NCBI RefSeq assembly: GCF_026191675.1
Contig: NZ_JAKRRY010000019.1
Location: 42,836-106,835 of the forward strand
DNA length: 64,000 nucleotides
From: Vibrio qingdaonensis
GTDB taxonomy: Bacteria > Pseudomonadota > Gammaproteobacteria > Enterobacterales > Vibrionaceae
Direction: 5' to 3'
Positions 15,333 through 24,706 of the stretch are shown here, one piece after another; the stretch's first letter is position 1, and every line of letters begins with the position of its first letter. A program made the position numbers and the translations under genes. The notes beneath the pieces are model-generated. The model did no database searches. It saw only the letters and a list, made by a program, of their open reading frames with translations, and was not told where the DNA came from.

Positions 15333-18062
15333 TTACTCCTCGCGCTCTAGCACTGTATCGGAACTTAAGATATTGATAATTAGCTGTTTAAACTGTTCAA
15401 AAGATGCAAGCTTGTTGTATAAAGTACTATATTCAGGTGAATTAGAGCCTAATGTGTAAGTCATGTAATTTTTCACAAAGGTTTTTTTAGCATCAGTACT
15501 GATGCTCAGCGCTGTCGCCATATCACCAAGTCCACTAATTGCGACATCTTGGTTATCAATACCGCTAAGTGTCCCCGATGTCTCTAACAACACATTTGGA
15601 TATTCTTCGCCGGATAAAGAGATATAGTCTTCGTAGGTACGATAACGACCATTTTTGTCTAGTACGTCATAAGCAAAGCCGATATCGTTCATTTTTACAT
15701 GACAGCCCCAACAGCTTTGACTTGGCCCTGTAGCTTGAGTCCAGAAGTCACGCGTTGACACCTCACCGATTACATCATCGGGTGCGGCCCCTGAGGGGAC
15801 AGATTGATTCCAGCCAAGTAAAGAGTGTTGCACCATGCGGCCACGAGGAATCACTCGAGTTTTATCACTGGTACTATATGCCACGGCAATTGCTCCTAGG
15901 CTTAGTAAACCTTTACCGCGCGTTGGTGGGATAGTGACGGCCTTGAAATCAGCGCCAAATGAACCAGATAGGCCATAGTGCTGTGCAAGGGAATGGTCGA
16001 CAAAGGTTGTTGTGGAAGACATTAAATCTTCAAAGCGCCCTTGATTATCGTCAAATACAGCATGCTCAATGTAGTGCCTAAATTCCTCTAGCATGGCGGT
16101 ACCGATTTCTTTACTAAGGCCTTCTCGATCGACAATGACTCGGTCATCACTAAATTCGAGCGTTTGCATCATAAAGTTAGCGAACTGCCTTTTCGCATTG
16201 TCATGGTTTAGCATGCGAGTAATTTCGTTTTTGAGAACGTTAGACTTAAGTAACTCGTTGTTCTTAGCAAGAGCCCAAAGCACATCATCGGGCACGCTTC
16301 CCCATAAGGTATAGGAAAGAATCGTAGCCAGTTCATAACTGTTTAAGCTGTAGCGGTGGTTAGCATTAGAGGCGCCCACCTCTCGACGATAAAGAAAGTG
16401 TGGTGACACCAACATCGCACTTAGGTTTTGTTTTATTGTAGGCACATCTTCGCTGATATACGTTTTGATCTCACTATCAGTGAGTGGTCGATGGAACAGT
16501 TTTTCTGCGGTATTTGTTAGCCATTTAGGTAGGCATTCTGAGTCACCTTCGCCGTGAGGGCCAATGTATTTCCAATGGTCACCGGGTCGATACTCCTTCT
16601 TAATCGGTTCAATATTAGGGCCGACCCAGTACATAGATTCATAAATATCACCTTTATGAGAGACTCGAGTCCCTGAAGTTGGATAGTTGATTTCGCTGTT
16701 CCAAGGTTCAACGGAGCCAGTATTGATCTCACACCCACTCGCGGCGGCAATATCGAGATTGTCCTGCACAAAGAGTGCGGAATTCAGGTACGCATTGAGT
16801 TTGTCACTTGTTAGGTAACCGAGGGATGGAGGGTTGTCATAGAGAGAAGACACGGAACGTTCATCTAATGGCAATACATTCGGAGGAACGTGAACCCCTA
16901 ACAGATCTTGTATGGAGTTAATGTACTCTTTACGCGTCAACATACGAATATGTCGCTTGCCATAAACATCGTCACGTGGTGCGATATTTCCTAATGCTTC
17001 AGACCACAGTTCGTCCTCTAAGTAACGAGACATCGTTTTCTGACACTGTACGTCGCAAGTGACACCAAATCGAATTGCCATTTTGTTCAGCTTCTGACTG
17101 ATAATGTTTGGGTTGGTCGCGTACTCAGCTAACAACCCTTCACTAGGACCATCAGTTAGCTTTGATTTATACCCACCATTATGACAAGCCGAGCAGCTCT
17201 GAGAGTCCATTTGTTTGAAGTAAGATTCATCAGAGCTGTGCTCGTTATAGCGCCAACTTAGTGAAGCTGGGTCTGTTTCTGAAATGGCAAATGTCGCAGA
17301 CATTGGATCAGGGATAGCGGACTGAGTGAAAGGCAGCACGGTGTTGTAATTGGCGTTTGGTATCGTTGCATTGGTTGTCTTGCTCCAATCAACTGAGATA
17401 ATTTCGACCGTTCCAGTATCAGACGTTAAAAAGAGCGCAGCTTTATCAGGAGCATTGGTCGGTTTAGCTGGCGTTTTAATCGTCAATGAAGACGATGAGC
17501 TTTCAGCTTTACCGGTTATCTTTACTTGAGCTGAAGTTTCGTCTTCGCCATCACTGACCATGACTTGAAAGAGGTATTCCGTATCTTGTGATAGAGGAGG
17601 AATAGAAAAGTAGGCGATAGCTTGATCTTGATTGTTGATAGCGACATCGGGACCACTTTCCTGTGTCCAGTAGTAAGATAATGGGTTGCCGTCTGGATCG
17701 AAAGACTTACTCGCATTCAGTTCGACTTGCGGGGCTGGAGATTGAATGGAAACGTCACTGCCTGCGTCTGCGACTGGAGGGGTGTTACTTGGGGGAGGCT
17801 CTACCGAACTGCATTGTTCTGAGTCCAGCAAGGGAAGCCAAGGTGCTACTCCCCAGTTTGGTTGTGTGTCCTCTGTAGGGCCGTTCACGTCAGGTACATC
17901 GTTACTATTTGCCCACCATTTCGCTTGAAAATGATTGGATTGGTAGCAAACTTCGGCGCCACCACTATAGTTTTGGGGCTGCCAATCTTCTATAGCGAGT
18001 ACATTACTAGAGAAGGAAAGTAATGCTGTAGTGACTAAAGCACTTATTACGTTCTGCTTCAT
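15333..18062 (-). CDS. Multidomain planctomycete-type cytochrome (DUF1587/1592/1588/1585) with two chitin-binding modules
   Basis: 909 residues. Signal peptide 1-23; a type-3 chitin-binding (CBM5/12-like) module at about 25-80 (YSGGAEVCYQSNHFQAKWW); a PKD-like domain at 93-185 (PPVADAGSDVSIQ…FDPDGNPLSYYW); first haem site CSACH (290-294); a DUF1587-like part (about 370-435); a second CBM5/12-like module at about 451-510 (YPTSGTRVSHKGDIYES, HWKYIG); DUF1595/1592 (520-695); DUF1588 with second haem site CWGCH (784-788); DUF1585 at the end. This suggests a secreted dihaem protein that binds chitin or a related polymer. It is the first gene of a two-gene operon with the DUF1552 protein. The catalytic reaction of this architecture is not known to me. 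Confidence 0.85.
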   Translation of the reverse strand: MKQNVISALVTTALLSFSSNVLAIEDWQPQNYSGGAEVCYQSNHFQAKWWANSNDVPDVNGPTEDTQPNWGVAPWLPLLDSEQCSSVEPPPSNTPPVADAGSDVSIQSPAPQVELNASKSFDPDGNPLSYYWTQESGPDVAINNQDQAIAYFSIPPLSQDTEYLFQVMVSDGEDETSAQVKITGKAESSSSSLTIKTPAKPTNAPDKAALFLTSDTGTVEIISVDWSKTTNATIPNANYNTVLPFTQSAIPDPMSATFAISETDPASLSWRYNEHSSDESYFKQMDSQSCSACHNGGYKSKLTDGPSEGLLAEYATNPNIISQKLNKMAIRFGVTCDVQCQKTMSRYLEDELWSEALGNIAPRDDVYGKRHIRMLTRKEYINSIQDLLGVHVPPNVLPLDERSVSSLYDNPPSLGYLTSDKLNAYLNSALFVQDNLDIAAASGCEINTGSVEPWNSEINYPTSGTRVSHKGDIYESMYWVGPNIEPIKKEYRPGDHWKYIGPHGEGDSECLPKWLTNTAEKLFHRPLTDSEIKTYISEDVPTIKQNLSAMLVSPHFLYRREVGASNANHRYSLNSYELATILSYTLWGSVPDDVLWALAKNNELLKSNVLKNEITRMLNHDNAKRQFANFMMQTLEFSDDRVIVDREGLSKEIGTAMLEEFRHYIEHAVFDDNQGRFEDLMSSTTTFVDHSLAQHYGLSGSFGADFKAVTIPPTRGKGLLSLGAIAVAYSTSDKTRVIPRGRMVQHSLLGWNQSVPSGAAPDDVIGEVSTRDFWTQATGPSQSCWGCHVKMNDIGFAYDVLDKNGRYRTYEDYISLSGEEYPNVLLETSGTLSGIDNQDVAISGLGDMATALSISTDAKKTFVKNYMTYTLGSNSPEYSTLYNKLASFEQFKQLIINILSSDTVLEREE

Positions 18063-18153
18063 AACATTTAGGTATCCTATTTTAGGTGAAATAGACCAGA
18101 TATCTCTCTGGCGTGTTTAACACGAACACCATTGGGAATAATGGTATTTTACG

Positions 18154-18178
18154 ATGCCATTATTGATATTAATGGCAT
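18154..18178. repeat. Inverted repeat upstream of the cytochrome operon
   Basis: ATGCCATTA (18154-18162) and TAATGGCAT (18170-18178), 7-bp centre, 92-116 bp before the operon start codon. A regulator site or leader hairpin is possible. Confidence 0.4.
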
Positions 18179-18432
18179 TAATATTTGTATGGTCTTTATG
18201 CAAGTGACTTTATAGACTGAAAATTAAAATATGCTAGTTTAATTGAGTTTTTGTTCTTCCTGTTCGTGAAAAATGGAACGAATCCCAAAGGTTTAATCTA
18301 ATTGTATTAATGTCAATAATAGTGATTACGACATAATGTGCATGTGGATTTATGTTCGTGAATATAAGAATAATGTTTTCCATAAAGTTTGTATTTTGTT
18401 TGCCTATGAATATTCATAAACGGTTGGTGACC

Positions 18433-18464
18433 ATACGTGTGAGTTGTCTAAGAATACGTGTGAG
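18433..18464. repeat. Direct repeat pair ATACGTGTGAG, two helical turns apart
   Basis: Identical 11-mers at 18433-18443 and 18454-18464, offset by 21 bp, as expected for two protomers binding one face of DNA. About 370-400 bp upstream of the cytochrome operon. Confidence 0.35.
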
Positions 18465-19059
18465 GCTTATTGCTATACCACGCTGATAGGTTAATGATGT
18501 TACTGTTGCTATGTGTAATCTTTCAGTAGTGAATAAATGGCAATAAAAACAGTTGGTTAATTCTATTTTGGTTATTGATGCGAACAGGCCGCCTAGAAAT
18601 AGGGGGGCCCTTAAGTAGGGGCTTAAACGTATTCATAAACGTAGCGGATTATGGGGGATGACTTTCATTGACATGTTGTTAGACGTTATTTTAAGTATTC
18701 TATAAATAGTGGTGTAGGTTATAATGCGAAGAGGTGCAAGAGTAAATATAGGTCATGCTGTCAATGGTGAGTAAGTTGTTGGTCGTGAGTGTGTAATTTA
18801 CTCACTTTTCGTTATTTTTTAATTTTGACGTAGAGTTCCTTTTGCTGGGAAATGTGTGACGCAATGTTAATGCGGCAGGTTTTTGAATAGAGGTGAATGT
18901 GTTTATCTAACTTAATGTGCTATTTGCTATTTGCTATTGTATAGAGGGTGTTTTGTTATCTTTGAATCTATTATTAGAGGCTCAAGCCTCACGTTATATT
19001 AAGGTGTGTACTTAATGCAGAATAAGTTCGATAAGTAATGTCAGGCAAGCGTATTCTAG

Positions 19060-19195
19060 TATACAGTGAGTAATAAGTGCGTTGCACTGGCATCAAACTC
19101 GATAGTGACGACAATAGTTAGTGAATTACCGATATTTCCCCCTAGTGATTGTCGCCACTCATTGAAAGGCCAGAGCTTTTACTCTGGCTTTTCTT
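19060..19195 (+). ncRNA. Candidate small RNA ending in a strong terminator
   Basis: A plus-strand terminator at 19169-19192 has no upstream plus-strand gene. Before it lie a short hairpin AAGTGCGTTGCACT (about 19075-19088) and a long stem GTGACGACAAT (19105-19115) pairing with ATTGTCGCCAC (19148-19158, one mismatch) around a 32-base loop that holds TTTCCCCC. A TATTCT or TAGTAT promoter element lies near 19052-19063. The three-stem layout of about 130 nt resembles a trans-acting sRNA. It matches no sRNA family I can recall. The 5' end is approximate. Confidence 0.4.
19169..19192 (+). terminator. Rho-independent terminator with no gene in front
   Basis: GCCAGAG (19169-19175), loop CTTTTA, CTCTGGC (19182-19188), then TTTTCTTT. 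The U-run is on the plus strand, while the next gene (from 19199) lies on the minus strand. Confidence 0.75.
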
Positions 19196-19198
19196 TCT

Positions 19199-20389
19199 CT
19201 ATGTTTTTTTCTTCAGCGTAAACATTTGATAGCCATACTCACCGATTGTGTGATTAAACACGTCAACCTCTCTAGCAATGTCTTTCAATGCCGTGGACTC
19301 TGCCATAGTTGGAGCAAGAGTTTCAATGCGACGCTTCAGTGGTTCATAGTAATTCTGCCATGCCTCAAGGCTGAGTGTGAAGTGGCTTACCACTTCGTAG
19401 CCTGCCGCCGTCATTTGCTCAAGGCGAGTCTCGACAGTTTGCATGTCGGGGTATTCACTTTGGAAGAATGATTGCGCTTTTTGGCTTGGTGAATCGGTTA
19501 ACCAGACCATGTCACTTACCATAAGCAGACCGTCGCGCTGTAATAAAGGCTTCCATTGCGATAACGCGTTGGTGACGCCCATTATATAGGCGCTGCCTTC
19601 CGCCCAGATAAGCTCAAAGCTTGAACTCTCAAACGGAAGCTCCGTCATGCTGGCGCAAACTGGGGTAACTTGTGATGATAGTGCGGAGGTTTCTAGTCGC
19701 TGTGTAAGCTGCTCTAGAGCGCTTGGCTCATTATCTACCGCAGTAATTTCAGCCCCACTATGGGTTGCGAGTATTGTCGTCGCGAGCCCTTTCCCACAGC
19801 CGATTTCAAGAATTTTCTTGGGCGTGCTTGGCAGTTCTTTAAGAGCACGTAAAGTTTCGCTCTCGCTGCCTGGACCCCATCGTTCGAGTGTTTCAAAGAC
19901 AGTCATAAAGTCTGCCATGTATTGTTCATGTTCATTCATGTTTTTTGATAACCATTTTAATCGCAGGGCTTCTTTCTCGTTAAAGCCTTGCTTCTTTAAC
20001 CAATCTAAATGTGCATCGGGGGCAAGTTTGTCGGTTTGTTCATGCCAGCTTCGGGTATCCCCTTCACCCAACATTGCCGCCAGCAGTTGACGAGATTGTT
20101 GCTTTTGCGCAATCTCTTCATCTAAGGCTTTTAACCGCTCGAGTAGCAAGTGCCGATCTACTTTTGCTTGCAAGCAAGATTGACACTCTTTAAGCGTCAG
20201 CCCACCCGCTTGTAGGCGCTGGATCAAACGAATTCGTTGCACATCATGGTCGTTATAAACGCGATACCCATTATCGAGTCGACGACCTTGGATAAGGTCT
20301 TGCTTCTCGTAATAGAGCAGTGCGCTGCGCGATAGCCCGACTTTGCTCGCTAACTCTGAGATTCGATACACGTTAGTACTCCACATCAT
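19199..20389 (-). CDS. MerR-type regulator fused to a SAM-dependent methyltransferase
   Basis: 396 residues (or one fewer; the frame starts ATG ATG). Residues 7-75 are a MerR winged helix (YRISELASKVGLSRSALLYYEKQDL…NGYRVY), followed by a coiled dimerisation helix to about 105. Residues 160-390 are a class I methyltransferase: motif I ILEIGCGKG (193-201), acidic VDNE after strand 2, and SFELIWAEGSAY. This joins DNA-binding and methyl-transfer in one chain; it may sense a methylatable toxic compound or inactivate it. No divergent target is obvious, so self-regulation is possible. Confidence 0.88.
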   Translation of the reverse strand: MMWSTNVYRISELASKVGLSRSALLYYEKQDLIQGRRLDNGYRVYNDHDVQRIRLIQRLQAGGLTLKECQSCLQAKVDRHLLLERLKALDEEIAQKQQSRQLLAAMLGEGDTRSWHEQTDKLAPDAHLDWLKKQGFNEKEALRLKWLSKNMNEHEQYMADFMTVFETLERWGPGSESETLRALKELPSTPKKILEIGCGKGLATTILATHSGAEITAVDNEPSALEQLTQRLETSALSSQVTPVCASMTELPFESSSFELIWAEGSAYIMGVTNALSQWKPLLQRDGLLMVSDMVWLTDSPSQKAQSFFQSEYPDMQTVETRLEQMTAAGYEVVSHFTLSLEAWQNYYEPLKRRIETLAPTMAESTALKDIAREVDVFNHTIGEYGYQMFTLKKKT

Positions 20390-20512
20390 TGATGTATTAA
20401 CTGGACTGTAAACTATGAAGCTATAGACAGGTCAAGACCAAGTTAGTCCTGTTTTGTCTAGTTGTCTAGTCATTCGAGTGATGCTAAAGGTTATGAGCAA
20501 AGAATGGCTTAA

Positions 20513-21988
20513 TCAGTATGCAAAATAGGGTGAGAGTGCCTTTATGTCTAATGCTATGGTGCTGCCAAGGTACTGATCTTCTCTTGCATCTTGGAATGCA
20601 TCAAGTCGTTTGTAGATAGTAAAGTAGCGCTTGATATTTGCCACATAGTTGACCGGTTCTTTGCTAATGTTTGCTTTGGCGACAATCTCGACATTGTTGA
20701 ACCATTTATTGGGGTTGTAGCCTTGTTTCTTCGCCAGTGCTCTCATGCGGCGGATTTTAGCAGGACCCGCATTGTATGCGGCTAAGCTGAAGTAAACTTT
20801 GTCTTCTTTTGAAATCTCTGGTTTATCGAAATAGCGGTCATGGATAAACCGCAGATACTTTGCTCCTGCATGAATATTACTTTCTAAGTCGTTGACATTA
20901 TTGATGTCTACATACCAATCTAGCGCAGTCTTTGGCATGACTTGCATGATGCCGACAGCCCCTCTATGCGAGACTTTAGAGTGATCTAGGGCGGACTCTT
21001 GAAAGGCTTGTGCGAGCAAAATCATCCAATCGATGTCGTATTTATCACCATACTGCCCGAAGAGTATTTCTAGTTTTGCGCGTTCTTGGTTTTTTATCGG
21101 GTTGGATGCTCGGTTCATCCAATTGGTCTTTTTTAGGTAGCGATTATCAATGACATTTCCCAGTAGCGTCCCTTGCTTTGACGATGCGAGATAGCTGTTA
21201 ATGGTTTTGCTTAGAAGTGGGCTGTCTTTCCTCATTGCCCAAGCCACTTCGCCTTTATTACGAAGCGCTATACTGTCGTGAATTTGTATTTGACTGCTTA
21301 ATTGGGTCCAGAGTTTGAGTTTATGGTTGTCGACGATGGTTGCGGTGATCGCGCTAGATTCGAGTAGCGTTAACAAATCTAAGTCTTGCAAATTGTCATC
21401 AATGATTCGAATCGTTATCGGTTTTCTGCCACCGCGTTTAAGCATTTGATTGACATTTTGTACGCTGTCTAAATGGCTAGACCCCGCTTTTACCCACACT
21501 TGTTTCCCTGCTAACTGCTCAATTTTCGTTAAAGCGGGCATGGATGGATGCGTGACTAAATATTCCGTCACATTTCGTCGAATGGGCTGGCTGAAGTCTA
21601 CCTTCCTCAGCCGTTTTTCTGTGATGGTTAAGTTGGCGATAGCAATGTCTCCCAGACCTTGCTCAATATTGTCGATGATATCTGAGCGTTTGACCGGAAC
21701 GACAATGACCCTTAACAGTGGGTGACTTTTTTTAATAGCGCGTTCAAAGTGCTGGATATGCTCTGCCGTAATACCCTTCGGTCGCCCATTTTCCATGTGA
21801 TAAAAACCGAGGTCGGCTGAGACTAAAATACGGATCACGCCCTTTTTTTGCATGCTATCAAAGTCACCTATGTAAGTATTTAAGGTCGAGGTGGGTAACT
21901 CAAGTGAAAAAGAAACCGGAGTTACAAACAACGCGAAAATACAAACGCTGGATAATATAGAGAACTTAAAAGGTTTAAACATGTACAA
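20513..21988 (-). CDS. MltF-like membrane-bound lytic murein transglycosylase
   Basis: 491 residues: signal or anchor segment 7-28, a solute-binding-protein family 3 domain (about 48-280: DIAIANLTITEKRLRKVDFSQP), then an SLT domain with catalytic Glu331 in QESALDHSKVSHRGAVGIMQVMPKTA and the AYNAGPAKIRR motif. This order is that of MltF, which cleaves the beta-1,4 glycan bond of peptidoglycan with anhydromuropeptide formation. It is a little shorter than E. coli MltF (~518). The start may be ATG 21982 (MFKPF). Confidence 0.85.
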   Translation of the reverse strand: MYMFKPFKFSILSSVCIFALFVTPVSFSLELPTSTLNTYIGDFDSMQKKGVIRILVSADLGFYHMENGRPKGITAEHIQHFERAIKKSHPLLRVIVVPVKRSDIIDNIEQGLGDIAIANLTITEKRLRKVDFSQPIRRNVTEYLVTHPSMPALTKIEQLAGKQVWVKAGSSHLDSVQNVNQMLKRGGRKPITIRIIDDNLQDLDLLTLLESSAITATIVDNHKLKLWTQLSSQIQIHDSIALRNKGEVAWAMRKDSPLLSKTINSYLASSKQGTLLGNVIDNRYLKKTNWMNRASNPIKNQERAKLEILFGQYGDKYDIDWMILLAQAFQESALDHSKVSHRGAVGIMQVMPKTALDWYVDINNVNDLESNIHAGAKYLRFIHDRYFDKPEISKEDKVYFSLAAYNAGPAKIRRMRALAKKQGYNPNKWFNNVEIVAKANISKEPVNYVANIKRYFTIYKRLDAFQDAREDQYLGSTIALDIKALSPYFAY

Positions 21989-22145
21989 CGTACCTCATGT
22001 TAAATACGGTTGGGCGTTAATCACGGGATCACACTTTGTCATCGACAAAGCGCCGTAAAAATAAGTGGTTTGGTGGGCGCTATACGCTACGCGATGAACG
22101 TTTTATGGTGTGGGAGGATGTGATATTTCGCTCTCAAGTGGGCAC

Positions 22146-23066
22146 TTATTCCAAGCCAGCTTGTTGTTGCTCGCCCGTTAAGGTGTGGTAGAGCCATTTC
22201 ACGGACTCCGCTTCGCTCTGCTCCGCAGGATAGATTAACCAGTAGTTAATAGGTTCAATGACTCCCGGAAAAGGCAGGGTTTTAATGGGAAGGAGTTGTG
22301 CTTGTTGCAGGGCAAATTGTTTAGGACACAAACACAGGGCTTCTGAGCGAGCCACCAGTGATAGCATGGAGGTTATCGATGTTTGTGTTGATAAAATTTT
22401 GCGTCTTATCGGTGGTCGGTTATAGAACATTTCAAACAGAGAAGCATTTCGAAACTGATAGTTCAAGATGACATGAGATTCACGCAGGAACTGGGCTTCA
22501 GTAATGCTGTCACTTACTCTAGGGTGATTATTGGCAGCAACCACAACCATTTCATCTTCAAATAAAAAATCGTTGCAAATATTGGGCTCGGTGATCTGGA
22601 ATATATCGATGATCGCATCAGCATTATGAAACTTTAGTGTCTCATAGCTATCACTGCTTCGATATAAGATGTCTACCCACTCGATGTTATATCGAGTGGT
22701 GTCATTATTCACTTTCTCTGAATCTTTTATATGCTTGTAAATCAGGGTTTCTGGAGCGTGAACGATGAGCGTTCTCGAATTGGGCTTTTGCTCGTTATAG
22801 ATGCAGCCCTCAATGACGTTGTCAAACTGAGAAATGAGCGGTGACACTTGTTCGATGAGTTGCTGAGAGTGAACGGTGGGGGCAATTCCTCGCCCTTGGC
22901 GTACAAAAAGAGGGGTATTTAGATCGGAGGAGAGTTTTTTAATGGACTGGCTTACTGATGCTGGTGTCACTCCTAATGCTTCCGATGCGCGACTGATAGA
23001 GCGGTGTTGGAATACCGCGACAAACACTCGAAACAGGTTTAAATCGATATTGTGATATTGAGTCAT
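22146..23066 (-). CDS. LysR family transcriptional regulator
   Basis: 306 residues. The N-terminal winged helix is clear (NLFRVFVAVFQHRSISRASEALGVTPASVSQSIKKLSSDLNTPLFVRQGRGIAPT); the rest is an effector-binding domain with the usual C-terminal PINYWLIYPAEQSEAESVKWL. It is in line with the MltF-like gene, 157 bp before it. No divergent metabolic gene reveals the target. Confidence 0.87.
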   Translation of the reverse strand: MTQYHNIDLNLFRVFVAVFQHRSISRASEALGVTPASVSQSIKKLSSDLNTPLFVRQGRGIAPTVHSQQLIEQVSPLISQFDNVIEGCIYNEQKPNSRTLIVHAPETLIYKHIKDSEKVNNDTTRYNIEWVDILYRSSDSYETLKFHNADAIIDIFQITEPNICNDFLFEDEMVVVAANNHPRVSDSITEAQFLRESHVILNYQFRNASLFEMFYNRPPIRRKILSTQTSITSMLSLVARSEALCLCPKQFALQQAQLLPIKTLPFPGVIEPINYWLIYPAEQSEAESVKWLYHTLTGEQQQAGLE

Positions 23067-23137
23067 AATACGGTCATCTTTAGTAAATTAGCCGAGTAAC
23101 CATCCTTGGCTATGTTATTAACTATAGATATTTATTG

Positions 23138-23668
23138 CTATGAAGCTGAAAATTCTTTCTCTAATGCGTCCAATGTTGTTCTAGAGACTAATTGACCTTC
23201 AATGTAATAGCTGATGGTATCGCCTTCTTGAACACCAATGACTTTTGAAGATTCGCCATTACTTAATACCACTTCCATTTCAATGGTATTTTCGTCTAGA
23301 TAACGAATCGTTCCGTTATCCGGCTCTGTCATCGTTAGGGGATCAATGGGCGCGTCGTGTAGGCTTGAGTCAACTTTATCGTTAACTTCAATATAAGTTT
23401 CAGTTTTAGAGTCAAAAACGTGAGTCTTCCCATTGATTGGGTTGGTACCAGACCAAAACTCAATAGAGTTCACCACGAATACATCGGATAACAATGTGAA
23501 GCCATACACAGGAGACAATAAAAAGTTAACCCCTGCTCGAGCGTAGCGGTTGTCAACGACCTTAACGTTAAATCCCATCAATTTCTCTGTCACGGCGTTA
23601 CTACCCACGCAGCCACTTAAAGTAATAGAAGAAGCAATTAATAGCGCGAGTTTGATTTTGGTATTCAT
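23138..23668 (-). CDS. DUF3332 family lipoprotein
   Basis: 176 residues from ATG 23668, which has AGGAAA upstream; an in-frame start at 23788 would add a non-secretory leader and is rejected. Lipobox LSGC follows a 17-residue hydrophobic signal. The body (VTEKLMGFNVKVVDNRYARAGVNFLLSPVYGFTLLSDVFVVNSIEFWSGTNP) matches the DUF3332 pattern in Vibrio and relatives. Function unknown; probably envelope-located. A single gene. Confidence 0.75.
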   Translation of the reverse strand: MNTKIKLALLIASSITLSGCVGSNAVTEKLMGFNVKVVDNRYARAGVNFLLSPVYGFTLLSDVFVVNSIEFWSGTNPINGKTHVFDSKTETYIEVNDKVDSSLHDAPIDPLTMTEPDNGTIRYLDENTIEMEVVLSNGESSKVIGVQEGDTISYYIEGQLVSRTTLDALEKEFSAS

Positions 23669-24137
23669 AATTTTCCTATTTGTCAGTCTAAAGTCTTGGT
23701 CGCTCACTTCATTCGCAAATCGCGTGTGTAGATAAGGTCTCAACAGTGCTGAGCGACAAGGGAGGCGGAGTCTATAACCAGCAAACATAGTGATAAATGG
23801 GAATGGATTAAGAAACAGTTAACGATAGCTTAAAGGTTAGTATGAGTACGATTTATGACTTTTAATCATGCGGTTACCTTTTGTTTAGCTCGTGGAAGGA
23901 CATACAATGAAACATTTTGGTGTTATTTTTACGATTTTACACATAGGGTCATAAACATAGCTGCGCTTACTTAACGTTATAACGGAGAGTTAAAGGGCTG
24001 CAGTGACAACGCGACGTTTGGATATATAAAAAAAGCGACCGTGCGTGTCGTCTTAGAACGGTATGAAAAGTTAAAGTCTGAGGCGATCTTTGCTACAGTT
24101 CGTCGCGAACGATAGGGGTGAGTGACGGGAGTAACAA
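23669..24137. other. 469-bp divergent gap between the DUF3332 gene and msrA
   Basis: No gene found. It should hold the promoters of both flanking genes. A run of seven A followed by GCGACCG at about 24029-24042 is the only feature noticed; no convincing operator or terminator. Confidence 0.35.
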
Positions 24138-24614
24138 GTGGAAGAGATTTATTTTGCTGGTGGTTGTCTATGGGGCGTGCAGGAATTTATGCGCCATTTA
24201 CCCGGTGTCATTTCAACGCAAGCAGGCCGTGCCAATGGTTCTGCAGAGACGACTTTAGCCAACTATGACGGTTATGCGGAGTGCGTTCGGACTCAGTTCG
24301 ACCCGAAACGGGTATCGGTAGAGGCGTTAATGGGTTACTTTTTTGAAATCATCGATCCTTACAGTATCAATAAACAGGGTGATGATGTTGGAGAAAAGTA
24401 TCGAACGGGTGTTTATAGCCTTGATTCAGAGCATTTAGTTAAGGTGAAGCGTTATCTACAAGCGCGAGAAGATGTGGATAGGATTGCGATAGAAGTACTG
24501 CCGTTATCTAATTATGTGAAAAGTGATGATGAACATCAAGACAGGCTAACAGTACACCCCAATGATTACTGCCATATTCCGCAAAACATTCTGCACCGAT
24601 ACAAAAAGCGTTAG
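24138..24614 (+). CDS. msrA: Peptide-methionine (S)-S-oxide reductase, divergent MsrA
   Basis: 158 residues from a GTG with GGGAG 6 bp upstream. MsrA repairs oxidised methionine. The catalytic cysteine lies in GGCLWGVQ (Cys10); the conserved glutamate is kept in YAECV and the DxxxxxY pair in GDDVGEKYRTG. Compared with typical MsrA, the GCFWG phenylalanine is Leu, and the active-site tyrosine in the GYTGG motif (E. coli Y82 by recall) is replaced (GRANG). No clear resolving cysteine is present except Cys at NDYCHIP. Probably active but a side-branch of the family. Confidence 0.82.
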   Translation: MEEIYFAGGCLWGVQEFMRHLPGVISTQAGRANGSAETTLANYDGYAECVRTQFDPKRVSVEALMGYFFEIIDPYSINKQGDDVGEKYRTGVYSLDSEHLVKVKRYLQAREDVDRIAIEVLPLSNYVKSDDEHQDRLTVHPNDYCHIPQNILHRYKKR

Positions 24615-24706
24615 CGACGACTTTTTTCTCTGTAACTGTAAAGAAGAACACCAGGCTTGAAGAAGAACACGGACGGGCCGCCAGTGTTCTTCTTACTTCT
24701 TATTTC

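Larger units (their letters stand above)
18063..19059. other. About 1 kb without a gene, upstream of the cytochrome operon
   Basis: AT-rich, with no open frame of protein character on either strand. It must hold the promoter of the minus-strand cytochrome operon. Visible structure: an inverted repeat at 18154-18178, a direct repeat at 18433-18464 and a second short direct repeat TATTCATAAACG near 18409 and 18629. Nothing in it looks like a remnant gene to me. Confidence 0.5.
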
